Source: Prostheceraeus crozeri
Lineage: Eukaryota; Platyhelminthes; Polycladida; Euryleptidae
Reading direction: 5' to 3'
DNA length: 64,000 nt
Assembly (NCBI GenBank): GCA_907163375.1
Contig: CAJQUW010004613.1
Location: forward strand, 930,001 to 994,000
Position 1 is the stretch's first letter; every line of letters starts with the position of its first letter. The notes under the pieces are model-generated. The model was not told the origin of the DNA and ran no database searches. It worked only from the letters and a program-made list of their open reading frames with translations. A program made the translations under genes and the position numbers. This document shows positions 45,414 to 57,259 of the stretch, piece after piece.

Positions 45414-48053
45414 CCCTCGGGAGGTTTAAAATTCGCTATTCCATTTCGTGAAAATCTGGGTCCACGTGGACCCAGAAGATTTATTTTCACAATCAAGCAC
45501 AATTAGTACAGAAAGTACGAGTCACAGAGTTCGAATGTTCATCACAACAGTGATTCCCACACCGAGCACAGGTTTTTCTCGTTTTCCGATCTTTCTTCCA
45601 CCCGCAGAGTTGACATCTGTCTTTTTTCGTGTTGCTCTCTCAACATCCACCTTTGCTTCGATGATTGGCCGTGGCACGTCTTTTGACTCCAAAAATGGCT
45701 TGACCAGCTCCTCTCCTAAGCATCGCAGAAATTGTCTTCTTTTGTGAGGCTTGTCTCTTCCCCAATGAGGATCAATTTCGCAATTCAACACATATGCATT
45801 TATCCCACACAAATCCAAGAGGTTGCAAAACACGATTGTGTGCCATCTTCGGCTGATGTATTTCACCGTATATGGCGCCACCATTTGGTCAGCTTTATCT
45901 ACACCTCCTTTGGTCGCATTGTAGTCTTTCATCATTTCTGGAACCTTTCGGTCAGTCTGTTGATCAACAACTGGCTCTTGATGGAAGGTGCTCAAAAGAA
46001 GGACACAATCATTTTTCTTGCATTTGTAACTGAGGAGGCATGTTTGATCTTCGAGGTTGAATCGGAAATCTGAAGAGTAAACAGCACGGCCCTGTAGATT
46101 CTTCATCTGCGGAGGAACTTCTCGTCTGTTTTTCCTCCGAGTTCCTAACAAAGTCATGCCTTTTGAGCGGAGAGAGCGTGCGAGCTTCAAAGAAGTAAAG
46201 AAATTGTCAGTTGTTATGTGTCTTCCAGAATTTTCTAGAGAGCTGGTCAAATCCATGACAACACGTTCTCCAAGTCCGTGATGACTGGGATTGTCTTCTT
46301 TGCCTGTGTACATTTGTAGATTGTAACAAAAATAATTGTTGGCATCGCACAACAGCCAGAACTTAAGTCCATACCTTGATGGTTTGCTTGGCATATATTG
46401 CTTATATGCACAGCGACCTCTGAAAGGATATAGTTCCTCATCAACGGTAAGAAATGCACCAGGCACATACGATTTTTGACAGTTGTTCGTGAAACCATCC
46501 AAAAGAAGACGAACCGCTGCTAATTTGTCTCGCAGTTGTCGAGCAGCCCTTGTTTCAGGATTGTCAAAACGAAGCATGATACGTAACTCTTTGAATCTTG
46601 AATGGCTCATTGTTATTTTGAAGATGGGCCTTCCGTGTTCTTTCGACCACAGCTCTTCAGTACTCTCCATGTGAGAACGATACACGCCGCGTAGATATAA
46701 CAGGCCAATGAAGGCTAACATTTCTTCCATCGAAGCGTCCGTCCATGCTGCACCTTTGATAGATCTCCCTCGCCGATTTGTCTCTTTTAGTATTGTCTCC
46801 ATCATATCGTGATCAAACAAAATTTCCCAGCTATTTATAATAGTATTTGGCGCGCGAATATGCCGCAGAGAGTAACTTGTAAGACCTGGTGCTGGTCTAA
46901 GCAGATTCTCTCTTCGCTCCCTGCCACGTCTCTGTTCTTGAGGTAGGAGAGAAGTCCATTGCTCTCCATCAGCGGATGAAATATTCACTTGATTGCCGAT
47001 TGCTTGGTTAATGGATACGTCGTCATCAGAAGGTGAAATATTGTCACTTTCATCGATATCAGATGAACCAGATGATTCACTGGAGTCCTCCGTGTCATTC
47101 GCAGATGAAGAAGCTTCGGGAACGTCTTCCTGCGCGCCCCTCAATAATCTCAAAGCTTCAACTTTTGAGCTCCGTTGTGAGCGTTCCGCCATCTTCGCTC
47201 GTAGCATAAAACAGCAGTGCGGTGTAATGACAGAACGGCCTGCCTGCGCGGTCTCATAGCCAAGCGCAGGCAGGGAGCATTGTTCACGCGTCACATCAAA
47301 ATCGATTTCATTAGTTCGTCACAGTTGCACCTGCGTGCGACAATAGCGACGATAGCAAAAGCTTTGAAGCAAAGCGAAGTTTCAGCTGCGTTATCCCGTG
47401 TGTCTTTGTGTGCAGGGAAGGAGTGTGCGTGTGTCTGTGTGCAGCCAATAAGCACTACCGCTATTCCGATGCTTCATTATCTACTGTTTCGCATTGTATC
47501 AGGCGAGTTGAGGCGGCCCAATCGGCCTGGGCAGATCGACAAACTAATCGATGGAATCGTTTGCAAGTGCGCCTGTGATTTCAACGTCTCCAAAATCTGA
47601 CCAGTTGTCAGCCTTTGAAGTGCATGGCGTTAAGGCTAAAAATAGAAAAAATGCTACACATCGTGAGCGCGTGACGATAGCTGCCTTCACGAATATGACG
47701 GTCAGGATAAGGCTAAGATATAGCGTCGCTAAGGATACGGGAAATCCTTATCTGGTTTCACGAATACGGGCCTTTGTTATTTGGAATAGCAGTGACTGAA
47801 TTTCTGCGCTATGACGACCGATGAAACGAATCAGTGTGACTGGGTCCAGCTGGACCCATAGATTTACTAAAAGGTTTGCGATGTATTGCAATTATTTAAA
47901 CAACAGCTAATACATTTTCACTTGGCAGTTATAATTGACATATCGATACAGATAAAGTCCAGTGATATCAATAATAAATAATGAAAACTTAATAAATAAC
48001 AGCAAGTGATCTGGAAAAATGGGTCCACGTGGACCCAGAAAACCCCCCGAGGG
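45414..48053 (-). mobile_element. piggyBac element, 2640 bp, TTAA duplication
   Basis: The inverted ends CCCTCGGG...CCCGAGGG are flanked by TTAA at 45410-45413 and 48054-48057. The uninterrupted site is visible in the other units, where the same spacer reads GTATTTAATGG. Subterminal palindromes TGGGTCCACGTGGACCCA lie near both ends (about 45458 and 48020), with a variant TGGGTCCAGCTGGACCCA near 47844. The insertion is present only in unit 1, so it postdates that unit or was never copied to the others. Confidence 0.96.
45522..47192 (-). CDS. piggyBac transposase, nearly whole, cysteine-rich tail out of frame
   Basis: The start MAERSQRSSKVEALRLLRG at 47192 is preferred; the frame is open to 47294, with another Met at 47207. 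An acidic Ser-rich N-terminus precedes the Tnp_1_7 domain. In numbering from 47294, the catalytic Asps are D285 (LTVDEELYPFRGR), D363 (HITTDNFFTSLKLA) and D466 (KGGVDKADQM). The spacings of 78 and 103 match the 78 and 101 of the canonical piggyBac transposase. Conserved landmarks SRYGLKFW and RWHTIVFCNLLD are present. The family excises at TTAA without a scar. The frame ends at 45522 with LGVGITVVMNIRTL, but the neighbouring frame encodes a cysteine-rich finger, CARCGNHCCDEH then TFCTNCA, ending at 45493. A single frameshift near 45600 therefore seems to have removed the DNA-binding tail. Confidence 0.9.
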   Translation of the reverse strand: MAERSQRSSKVEALRLLRGAQEDVPEASSSANDTEDSSESSGSSDIDESDNISPSDDDVSINQAIGNQVNISSADGEQWTSLLPQEQRRGRERRENLLRPAPGLTSYSLRHIRAPNTIINSWEILFDHDMMETILKETNRRGRSIKGAAWTDASMEEMLAFIGLLYLRGVYRSHMESTEELWSKEHGRPIFKITMSHSRFKELRIMLRFDNPETRAARQLRDKLAAVRLLLDGFTNNCQKSYVPGAFLTVDEELYPFRGRCAYKQYMPSKPSRYGLKFWLLCDANNYFCYNLQMYTGKEDNPSHHGLGERVVMDLTSSLENSGRHITTDNFFTSLKLARSLRSKGMTLLGTRRKNRREVPPQMKNLQGRAVYSSDFRFNLEDQTCLLSYKCKKNDCVLLLSTFHQEPVVDQQTDRKVPEMMKDYNATKGGVDKADQMVAPYTVKYISRRWHTIVFCNLLDLCGINAYVLNCEIDPHWGRDKPHKRRQFLRCLGEELVKPFLESKDVPRPIIEAKVDVERATRKKTDVNSAGGRKIGKREKPVLGVGITVVMNIRTL

Positions 48054-48057
48054 TTAA

Positions 48058-48393
48058 TGGAGGTCTATAGCCTTATTGGTAAATTAATACACTCTGCTAC
48101 AAAGACTATGTACATTAGCATATTACTTACTACAGTATATATTATTAGACTATGTACATAGTCTTTGCTTTACTTGACTTTAATAGAAGACGTGATGTGG
48201 ACTACTGTAGTTCGTTTGGGCTTTATTAGTAGACTCCATGATCATGTAATGTAGACTACTATAGTTCAGACATCAGCTGTAGGCTTACACTACGTTCTTG
48301 TAATAAGCTGTGATGCCATGATATGAAGAATATTAATATAATCTGCCTAAGAATAATGTACACTGAGGTAGTTAGCGAAATTGTTGTCAACGT
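48058..48393. other. Array spacer of unit 1
   Basis: AT-rich spacer repeated in every unit (52337-52676, 56622-56958 and 61361-61697). It contains the 18-bp perfect palindrome AGACTATGTACATAGTCT at 48147-48164 and a partial copy of it ~40 bp upstream. TACAGTATAT here and in unit 4 is TACGGTATAT in units 2 and 3. No gene. Confidence 0.8.
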
Positions 48394-48693
48394 CATAAGC
48401 GTACGGGCAAAATTTTCTTGGGGGGGGGCTGAGTCCTTGTGCCCGAAAATTACATAGGTTGACGCCCGAAAAATTGGCATAATCACGAAGATCTAGTTTC
48501 TACACTTATGCCCCAGAACTCCGCGAAAGTAAAAACGCGACAATTTCTACTATCAATGTAATAAAATTATCAAAAATAGCACAACGCTGTCTACTTATCC
48601 GTAGACGAATTGGAAAATTTCAGAAGTTCGAGGTAATGTAGCTAGGTAAGTTTTAATTGTTCTCTAATATAACAGAAATATCGGGCGATATTA

Positions 48694-51471
48694 TCAAAAG
48701 AACTGACATCTCCGATTTTTGCGACTGGCAAATGCATCAATGATTCTGGAAATGTCGGTTTCAATCACTGCGTTTGCATACGATCGCTCAATATTTATGA
48801 GTGCCAGGTGACTGAGCCGATCTTGTCCCATCGTGCTTCGAAGATAAGTCTTTAGTCTTCTGAGGGCGCTAAACGACCGCTCAGCGGAACAGGAGGTTGC
48901 CGGAATAGCACATAGTATTTTCACCACCTGTGCGAATTCCGGTACAAAGTCAGTTAAGTGGTGATCATGTAAATTCGACAGTACGTCTGTGGCATTGGAG
49001 CACTGTATGTTATTGTCCGATTTGTAATTATTGTATATCTCATGTTCGGCAAAGAGTATGTCTTTATCCAATCCGTAGTATTTAGCGACTAGATCAAAGT
49101 TATTCAAACTTGGCGCCGAATTCATAACTAAGTCTCCGAGACCACAAAGGACATCCTGATCATTACCGGCAAACCGTGATTCCAATTCAGCAATTACTTT
49201 ATCCAGAGCTAGATAAAATATGCTGACCCGGTAATGGGACTTTGCGGTCAGTGTCAGAGGCACACCCGAATGTTCACCTACCAAAGCCTGTAGACGACGT
49301 GACGGCTTCTTTATCCTGAGTGCTGCTGGCTTTCTGAATGAGAATATTGTGTTCTGTATCCACATTTCTATTTTTGTGCCGACCTTCTCAGTAATCTCCC
49401 AAAGATTCTCAAAACGTAACTCTTCACGGCATGATTGTAATGTAGTGATTGTTGCATTCGCAGTTCGTCGAGCGGTTCCAACATCCACGTTTTTGCCCTG
49501 TAAGAATCTACTCAGACTGCATGTGTTCGACAATATCACTTTCAGAAGACTGAGACCAAAAACAAATTCAAAATCGGCAATTGCTGTAAGAAGCGCACGC
49601 GCATCCGAATATGTTTTGGAGTCCTTGTCGTCGGACAATTTGAGGAGAGTTTTCACAATCCTTTCCAGTTGCTCAGTAACGGCTTTTACGACTTCATAGC
49701 GACATGACCATCTCGTGATGCTTTGGGACTTCAACGACAGTATCAGATGGTCCGATTCTACCTCCGTGTCTCCAAATATCGCATGCCGTTTCGGACTGGC
49801 TTCAAGAAAGTTATACAAATTTTGTATTGTGCCTAGGGCGTTTCTCAACGGTTCAATATTCTCCATTGTATCCTGGAGAGCCAGGTTCAATAGATGACCA
49901 TAGCAATGGACGTAGAGTGCTCGTGGTGACGTTTCCTTCATCAAAGTCGCCAATCCTTTCTTTTCACCTTTCATATTAGCGGCCCCGTCAAAACATTCGC
50001 CAACTATGTTTGCTAATTGCAAATTCATCTGATTGATGACGCGCTTAACAAGTTCATAAAGTGTCCTTCCATCAGTTGTTTTTGTTGCGAAGAAACCAAT
50101 GAATGCTTCTCTTTTGATTCCGTTGACAAGATAACTCAGACATAATGCTACCTGTTCCGTACGACTCATATCTGAAGTTTCATCTATGATGATGCCATAT
50201 ACACCACTGCTTCTTACGTCGGCGAGTAGTTTTTCCAGAACAAAATCAGAAACAATCGTCAGCAATTCATTTTGTATATTTGGTGAAGTCCACTGGTCGT
50301 GTGAGTTAAGTCGAAAGTCCAGCATTTGCTCCAACCACGGTAAATCCTTGCAACGTAAGTGCAGTAATTCCAGGAAGTTGCCTCGATTCACATCGGAAAC
50401 CTGTCCTATATGCGTACGAGATTCTTCATGACCTCGTTGAGCTATGTTTTGCTGGGCTGTAAACATAAGACATTCAATGATCACTTCGAGATACTTGCGA
50501 TTTTTCACCACCATACTTTTATGGTTAGAATCAAGAAGACTCATCACTGACGCGTCCTGCTTCTGCTGCGCTCGGAAAGACATCCATTTCATCAGGGCAA
50601 CTTTATGGGTTGCAGAAACCGAGTGTTTTTTCAGACGTTCTGATTTTTTCCAATTAGTGAAGGCAAACTTATCTGACCCAAATTTCTCACATGCATAACA
50701 ATAGGCTGATTGCGCTCGAGTACTGTATCCAAGCCATTTGTGTTTGGCAAACCAATTTGACTGAAAGTCCCGTTCGAAATTCTCATTGCAGAATTTACGG
50801 GGAGCGTATCTGACCATAATAGGTTGACATGGACCGTCCTGCCCTACCCTCATGCGATGTTCATCGTCTTCCCTGTCATTGGCACTCCCGCCTGAGGTTG
50901 AAGCATCGGCCGCTGACGGAAGCACAGGAACGTCGGCCGCTGACGGAAGCACAGGAACGTCGGCTGGTGACAGAAGCACAGGAGCATCGGCCGCTGACGG
51001 AAGCACAGGAGCATCGGCTGGTGACAGAAGCACAGGAGCATCGGCTGGTGACAGAAGCACAGGAGCATCGGCTGGTGACGGAAGCACAGGAGCATCGGCT
51101 GTTGACAGAAGCACAGGAGCATCGGCTGGTGACGGAAGCACAGGAGCATCGGCTGGTGACAGAAGCACAGGAGCATCGGCTGGTGACGGAAGCACAGGAG
51201 CATCGGCTGGTGACGGAAGCACAGGAGCATCGGCTGGTGACGGGAGCACAGTAACGTCAAGCCTAGGCACTTTTGAAGCACGAAAATCAAATCCGATTTG
51301 AGTTTGGCTCTTACAGAGCACTGCCGAGAATTTCACTCTAGTGCCGTAATGTTTTGTCTTTGCGTGAGTGTCTTTATAATCAGAATCTACCTCCTTTTTA
51401 CATACACTACATATCACCCTATGTCGATACGGACGCTTTCGTGACGCACAGGGTTTCTGTTTCGAGGACAT
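48694..51471 (-). CDS. hAT transposase, TTF-finger/DUF4371 type, intact, array unit 2
   Basis: 925 codons, uninterrupted. An N-terminal C2H2-like finger (C21, C24, H36, H41: CSVCKKEVDSDYKDTHAKTK then H) is followed by a basic stretch. Next come about 13 copies of a 9-residue repeat, ADAPVLPSP, at roughly residues 73-190. A TTF-type zinc finger starts at about 235 (RDFQSNWFAKHKWLGYS, YCYACEKFG, HKVALMKW). The RNase H-like core has D430 (GIIIDETSDMS), D495 (GECFDGAANMKGEKKG) and C523/H526 (YVHCYGHLLNLAL). The C-terminal dimerisation domain holds E864 (SCSAERSFSALRRLK). All expected catalytic residues are present, so the protein could be active. It is related to the ZMYM-like domesticated hATs of vertebrates. 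The start is the first Met after a CTGACCAG acceptor-like site. Confidence 0.95.
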   Translation of the reverse strand: MSSKQKPCASRKRPYRHRVICSVCKKEVDSDYKDTHAKTKHYGTRVKFSAVLCKSQTQIGFDFRASKVPRLDVTVLPSPADAPVLPSPADAPVLPSPADAPVLLSPADAPVLPSPADAPVLLSTADAPVLPSPADAPVLLSPADAPVLLSPADAPVLPSAADAPVLLSPADVPVLPSAADVPVLPSAADASTSGGSANDREDDEHRMRVGQDGPCQPIMVRYAPRKFCNENFERDFQSNWFAKHKWLGYSTRAQSAYCYACEKFGSDKFAFTNWKKSERLKKHSVSATHKVALMKWMSFRAQQKQDASVMSLLDSNHKSMVVKNRKYLEVIIECLMFTAQQNIAQRGHEESRTHIGQVSDVNRGNFLELLHLRCKDLPWLEQMLDFRLNSHDQWTSPNIQNELLTIVSDFVLEKLLADVRSSGVYGIIIDETSDMSRTEQVALCLSYLVNGIKREAFIGFFATKTTDGRTLYELVKRVINQMNLQLANIVGECFDGAANMKGEKKGLATLMKETSPRALYVHCYGHLLNLALQDTMENIEPLRNALGTIQNLYNFLEASPKRHAIFGDTEVESDHLILSLKSQSITRWSCRYEVVKAVTEQLERIVKTLLKLSDDKDSKTYSDARALLTAIADFEFVFGLSLLKVILSNTCSLSRFLQGKNVDVGTARRTANATITTLQSCREELRFENLWEITEKVGTKIEMWIQNTIFSFRKPAALRIKKPSRRLQALVGEHSGVPLTLTAKSHYRVSIFYLALDKVIAELESRFAGNDQDVLCGLGDLVMNSAPSLNNFDLVAKYYGLDKDILFAEHEIYNNYKSDNNIQCSNATDVLSNLHDHHLTDFVPEFAQVVKILCAIPATSCSAERSFSALRRLKTYLRSTMGQDRLSHLALINIERSYANAVIETDISRIIDAFASRKNRRCQFF
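50900..51256 (-). repeat. 27-bp coding minisatellite in the hAT N-terminus
   Basis: About 13 units of GGTGACAGAAGCACAGGAGC plus ATCGGCT lie in unit 2, encoding ADAPVLPSP or ADAPVLLSP on the minus strand. The same block is at 43749-44105, 55182-55538 and 59466-59822, with the same order of variants. The unit is stop-free in several frames, so long overlapping frames on both strands here are spurious. Confidence 0.9.
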
Positions 51472-51601
51472 CTCTTCTGGTCAGGTTAGTGTTGAAATAG
51501 TCTGAAATGAAAATGAATTGATGACAGCTATAATTTCGATAAACTATTGTGAAGTTTAGGTTGATTATAAATTAGAACTCTTATTTTCCACGACATTTTT
51601 G

Positions 51602-52222
51602 AAATTTGAGCAAAGATTTGGGGCTCCCGTCAGGGAGGCCTTTCCCTGGAATTCACCTCAATCTAGAGGTTGGCCTATAGAATCAAAGCTGAATTATAAA
51701 TCATCCACATTTTAGAAATTTGAGCATAGGTTTGGGGCTCCCGTCAGGGGGCCATTCCCTGGAATTCACCTCAATCTAGAGGTTGGCCTATAGAATCAAA
51801 GCTGAAATAAAAATCATCCACATTTTAGAAATTTGAGCATAGGTTTGGAGCTCCCGTCAGGGGGGCCATTCCCTGGAATTCACCTCAATCTAGAGGTTGG
51901 CCTATAGAATCAAAGCTGAAATAAAAATCATCCACATTTTAGAAATTTGAGCATAGGTTTGGAGCTCCCGTCAGGGGGGCCATTCCCTGGAATTCACCTC
52001 AATCTAGAGGTTGGCCTATAGAATCAAAGCTGAAATAAAAATCATCCACATTTTAGAAATTTGAGCATAGGTTTGGAGCTCCCGTCAGGGGGGCCATTCC
52101 CTGGAATTCACCTCAATCTAGAGGTTGGCCTATAGAATCAAAGCTGAAATAAAAATCATCCACATTTTAGAAATTTGAGCATAGGTTTGGAGCTCCCGTC
52201 AGGGGGGCCATTCCCTGGAATT
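51602..52222. repeat. 113-bp satellite block, unit 2, 5.5 copies
   Basis: Same satellite as at 44451-45295, two units shorter. G-runs at GTCAGGGGGGCC are mostly one base longer than in unit 1. Confidence 0.93.
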
Positions 52223-52976
52223 ATCTACATTTTAAAAATTATCTACATTTTAGAAATTTGAAGTTCGTGCCAAATGTTATAATACAGGTCTAGACCAAAT
52301 TGGAACTTGGGTTGCAGTTCGTATCTAATATTGTATTTAATGGAGGTCTATAGCCTTATTGGTAAATTAATACACTCTGCTACAAAGACTATGTACATTA
52401 GCATATTACTTACTACGGTATATATTATTAGACTATGTACATAGTCTTTGCTTTACTTGACTTTAATAGAAGACGTGATGTGGACTACTGTAGTTCGTTT
52501 GGGCTTTATTAGTAGACTCCATGATCATGTAATGTAGACTACTATAGTTCAGACATCAGCTGTAGGCTTACACTACGTTCTTGTAATAAGCTGTGATGCC
52601 ATGATATGAAGAATATTAATATAATCTGCCTAAGAATAATGTACACTGAGGTAGTTAGCGAAATTGTTGTCAACGTCATAAGCGTACGGGCAAAATTTTC
52701 TTGGGGGGGGGCTGAGTCCTTGTGCCCGAAAATTACATAGGTTGACGCCCGAAAAATTGGCATAATCACGAAGATCTAGTTTCTACACTTATGCCCCAGA
52801 ACTCCGCGAAAGTAAAAACGCGACAATTTCTACTATCAATGTAATAAAATTATCAAAAATAGCACAACGCTGTCTACTTATCCGTAGACGAATTGGAAAA
52901 TTTCAGAAGTTCGAGGTAATGTAGCTAGGTAAGTTTTAATTGTTCTCTAATATAACAGAAATATCGGGCGATATTA

Positions 52977-55753
52977 TCAAAAGAACTGACATCTCCGATT
53001 TTTGCGACTGGCAAATGCATCAATGATTCTGGAAATGTCGGTTTCAATCACTGCGTTTGCATACGATCGCTCAATATTTATGAGTGCCAGGTGACTGAGC
53101 CGATCTTGTCCCATCGTGCTTCGAAGATAAGTCTTTAGTCTTCTGAGGGCGCTAAACGACCGCTCAGCGGAACAGGAGGTTGCCGGAATAGCACATAGTA
53201 TTTTCACCACCTGTGCGAATTCCGGTACAAAGTCAGTTAAGTGGTGATCATGTAAATTCGACAGTACGTCTGTGGCATTGGAGCACTGTATGTTATTGTC
53301 CGATTTGTAATTATTGTATATCTCATGTTCGGCAAAGAGTATGTCTTTATCCAATCCGTAGTATTTAGCGACTAGATCAAAGTTATTCAAACTTGGCGCC
53401 GAATTCATAACTAAGTCTCCGAGACCACAAAGGACATCCTGATCATTACCGGCAAACCGTGATTCCAATTCAGCAATTACTTTATCCAGAGCTAGATAAA
53501 ATATGCTGACCCGTAATGGGACTTTGCGGTCAGTGTCAGAGGCACACCCGAATGTTCACCTACCAAAGCCTGTAGACGACGTGACGGCTTCTTTATCCTG
53601 AGTGCTGCTGGCTTTCTGAATGAGAATATTGTGTTCTGTATCCACATTTCTATTTTTGTGCCGACCTTCTCAGTAATCTCCCAAAGATTCTCAAAACGTA
53701 ACTCTTCACGGCATGATTGTAATGTAGTGATTGTTGCATTCGCAGTTCGTCGAGCGGTTCCAACATCCACGTTTTTGCCCTGTAAGAATCTACTCAGACT
53801 GCATGTGTTCGACAATATCACTTTCAGAAGACTGAGACCAAAAACAAATTCAAAATCGGCAATTGCTGTAAGAAGCGCACGCGCATCCGAATATGTTTTG
53901 GAGTCCTTGTCGTCGGACAATTTGAGGAGAGTTTTCACAATCCTTTCCAGTTGCTCAGTAACGGCTTTTACGACTTCATAGCGACATGACCATCTCGTGA
54001 TGCTTTGGGACTTCAACGACAGTATCAGATGGTCCGATTCTACCTCCGTGTCTCCAAATATCGCATGCCGTTTCGGACTGGCTTCAAGAAAGTTATACAA
54101 ATTTTGTATTGTGCCTAGGGCGTTTCTCAACGGTTCAATATTCTCCATTGTATCCTGGAGAGCCAGGTTCAATAGATGACCATAGCAATGGACGTAGAGT
54201 GCTCGTGGTGACGTTTCCTTCATCAAAGTCGCCAATCCTTTCTTTTCACCTTTCATATTAGCGGCCCCGTCAAAACATTCGCCAACTATGTTTGCTAATT
54301 GCAAATTCATCTGATTGATGACGCGCTTAACAAGTTCATAAAGTGTCCTTCCATCAGTTGTTTTTGTTGCGAAGAAACCAATGAATGCTTCTCTTTTGAT
54401 TCCGTTGACAAGATAACTCAGACATAATGCTACCTGTTCCGTACGACTCATATCTGAAGTTTCATCTATGATGATGCCATATACACCACTGCTTCTTACG
54501 TCGGCGAGTAGTTTTTCCAGAACAAAATCAGAAACAATCGTCAGCAATTCATTTTGTATATTTGGTGAAGTCCACTGGTCGTGTGAGTTAAGTCGAAAGT
54601 CCAGCATTTGCTCCAACCACGGTAAATCCTTGCAACGTAAGTGCAGTAATTCCAGGAAGTTGCCTCGATTCACATCGGAAACCTGTCCTATATGCGTACG
54701 AGATTCTTCATGACCTCGTTGAGCTATGTTTTGCTGGGCTGTAAACATAAGACATTCAATGATCACTTCGAGATACTTGCGATTTTTCACCACCATACTT
54801 TTATGGTTAGAATCAAGAAGACTCATCACTGACGCGTCCTGCTTCTGCTGCGCTCGGAAAGACATCCATTTCATCAGGGCAACTTTATGGGTTGCAGAAA
54901 CCGAGTGTTTTTTCAGACGTTCTGATTTTTTCCAATTAGTGAAGGCAAACTTATCTGACCCAAATTTCTCACATGCATAACAATAGGCTGATTGCGCTCG
55001 AGTACTGTATCCAAGCCATTTGTGTTTGGCAAACCAATTTGACTGAAAGTCCCGTTCGAAATTCTCATTGCAGAATTTACGGGGAGCGTATCTGACCATA
55101 ATAGGTTGACATGGACCGTCCTGCCCTACCCTCATGCGATGTTCATCGTCTTCCCTGTCATTGGCACTCCCGCCTGAGGTTGAAGCATCGGCCGCTGACG
55201 GAAGCACAGGAACGTCGGCCGCTGACGGAAGCACAGGAACGTCGGCTGGTGACAGAAGCACAGGAGCATCGGCCGCTGACGGAAGCACAGGAGCATCGGC
55301 TGGTGACAGAAGCACAGGAGCATCGGCTGGTGACAGAAGCACAGGAGCATCGGCTGGTGACGGAAGCACAGGAGCATCGGCTGTTGACAGAAGCACAGGA
55401 GCATCGGCTGGTGACGGAAGCACAGGAGCATCGGCTGGTGACAGAAGCACAGGAGCATCGGCTGGTGACGGAAGCACAGGAGCATCGGCTGGTGACGGAA
55501 GCACAGGAGCATCGGCTGGTGACGGGAGCACAGTAACGTCAAGCCTAGGCACTTTTGAAGCACGAAAATCAAATCCGATTTGAGTTTGGCTCTTACAGAG
55601 CACTGCCGAGAATTTCACTCTAGTGCCGTAATGTTTTGTCTTTGCGTGAGTGTCTTTATAATCAGAATCTACCTCCTTTTTACATACACTACATATCACC
55701 CTATGTCGATACGGACGCTTTCGTGACGCACAGGGTTTCTGTTTCGAGGACAT
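52977..55753 (-). pseudogene. hAT transposase, array unit 3, one frameshift
   Basis: Identical in layout to the unit 2 protein. One G is missing at 53513 (ACCCGTAATGG instead of ACCCGGTAATGG), so the frame from the start codon ends at 53492 (KSHYGSAYFI). The dimerisation end remains open separately at 52977-53468. Apart from that base, the predicted protein matches unit 2 as far as I can compare by eye. The loss therefore happened after or during amplification. Confidence 0.92.
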
Positions 55754-55883
55754 CTCTTCTGGTCAGGTTAGTGTTGAAATAGTCTGAAATGAAAATGAAT
55801 TGATGACAGCTATAATTTCGATAAACTATTGTGAAGTTTAGGTTGATTATAAATTAGAACTCTTATTTTCCACGACATTTTTG

Positions 55884-56504
55884 AAATTTGAGCAAAGATT
55901 TGGGGCTCCCGTCAGGGAGGCCTTTCCCTGGAATTCACCTCAATCTAGAGGTTGGCCTATAGAATCAAAGCTGAATTATAAATCATCCACATTTTAGAAA
56001 TTTGAGCATAGGTTTGGGGCTCCCGTCAGGGGGCCATTCCCTGGAATTCACCTCAATCTAGAGGTTGGCCTATAGAATCAAAGCTGAAATAAAAATCATC
56101 CACATTTTAGAAATTTGAGCATAGGTTTGGAGCTCCCGTCAGGGGGGCCATTCCCTGGAATTCACCTCAATCTAGAGGTTGGCCTATAGAATCAAAGCTG
56201 AAATAAAAATCATCCACATTTTAGAAATTTGAGCATAGGTTTGGAGCTCCCGTCAGGGGGGCCATTTCCTGGAATTCACCTCAATCTAGAGGTTGGCCTA
56301 TAGAATCAAAGCTGAAATAAAAATCATCCACATTTTAGAAATTTGAGCATAGGTTTGGAGCTCCCGTCAGGGGGGCCATTCCCTGGAATTCACCTCAATC
56401 TAGAGGTTGGCCTATAGAATCAAAGCTGAAATAAAAATCATCCACATTTTAGAAATTTGAGCATAGGTTTGGAGCTCCCGTCAGGGGGGCCATTCCCTGG
56501 AATT
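55884..56504. repeat. 113-bp satellite block, unit 3, 5.5 copies
   Basis: Same length and copy number as unit 2, consistent with units 2 and 3 being the closest pair. One unit reads CCATTTCCTGG instead of CCATTCCCTGG. Confidence 0.93.
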
Positions 56505-57259
56505 ATCTACATTTTAAAAATTATCTACATTTTAGAAATTTGAAGTTCGTGCCAAATGTTATAATACAGGTCTAGACCAAATTGGAACTTGGGTTGCAGT
56601 TCGTATCTAATATTGTATTTAATGGAGGTCTATAGCCTTATTGGTAAATTAATACACTCTGCTACAAAGACTATGTACATTAGCATATTACTTACTACGG
56701 TATATATTATTAGACTATGTACATAGTCTTTGCTTTACTTGACTTTAATAGAAGACGTGATGTGGACTACTGTAGTTCGTTTGGGCTTTATTAGTAGACT
56801 CCATGATCATGTAATGTAGACTACTATAGTTCAGACATCAGCTGTAGGCTTACACTACGTTCTTGTAATAAGCTGTGATGCCATGATATGAAGAATATTA
56901 ATATAATCTGCCTAAGAATAATGTACACTGAGGTAGTTAGCGAAATTGTTGTCAACGTCATAAGCGTACGGGCAAAATTTTCTTGGGGGGGGGGCTGAGT
57001 CCTTGTGCCCGAAAATTACATAGGTTGACGCCCGAAAAATTGGCATAATCACGAAGATCTAGTTTCTACACTTATGCCCCAGAACTCCGCGAAAGTAAAA
57101 ACGCGACAATTTCTACTATCAATGTAATAAAATTATCAAAAATAGCACAACGCTGTCTACTTATCCGTAGACGAATTGGAAAATTTCAGAAGTTCGAGGT
57201 AATGTAGCTAGGTAAGTTTTAATTGTTCTCTAATATAACAGAAATATCGGGCGATATTA

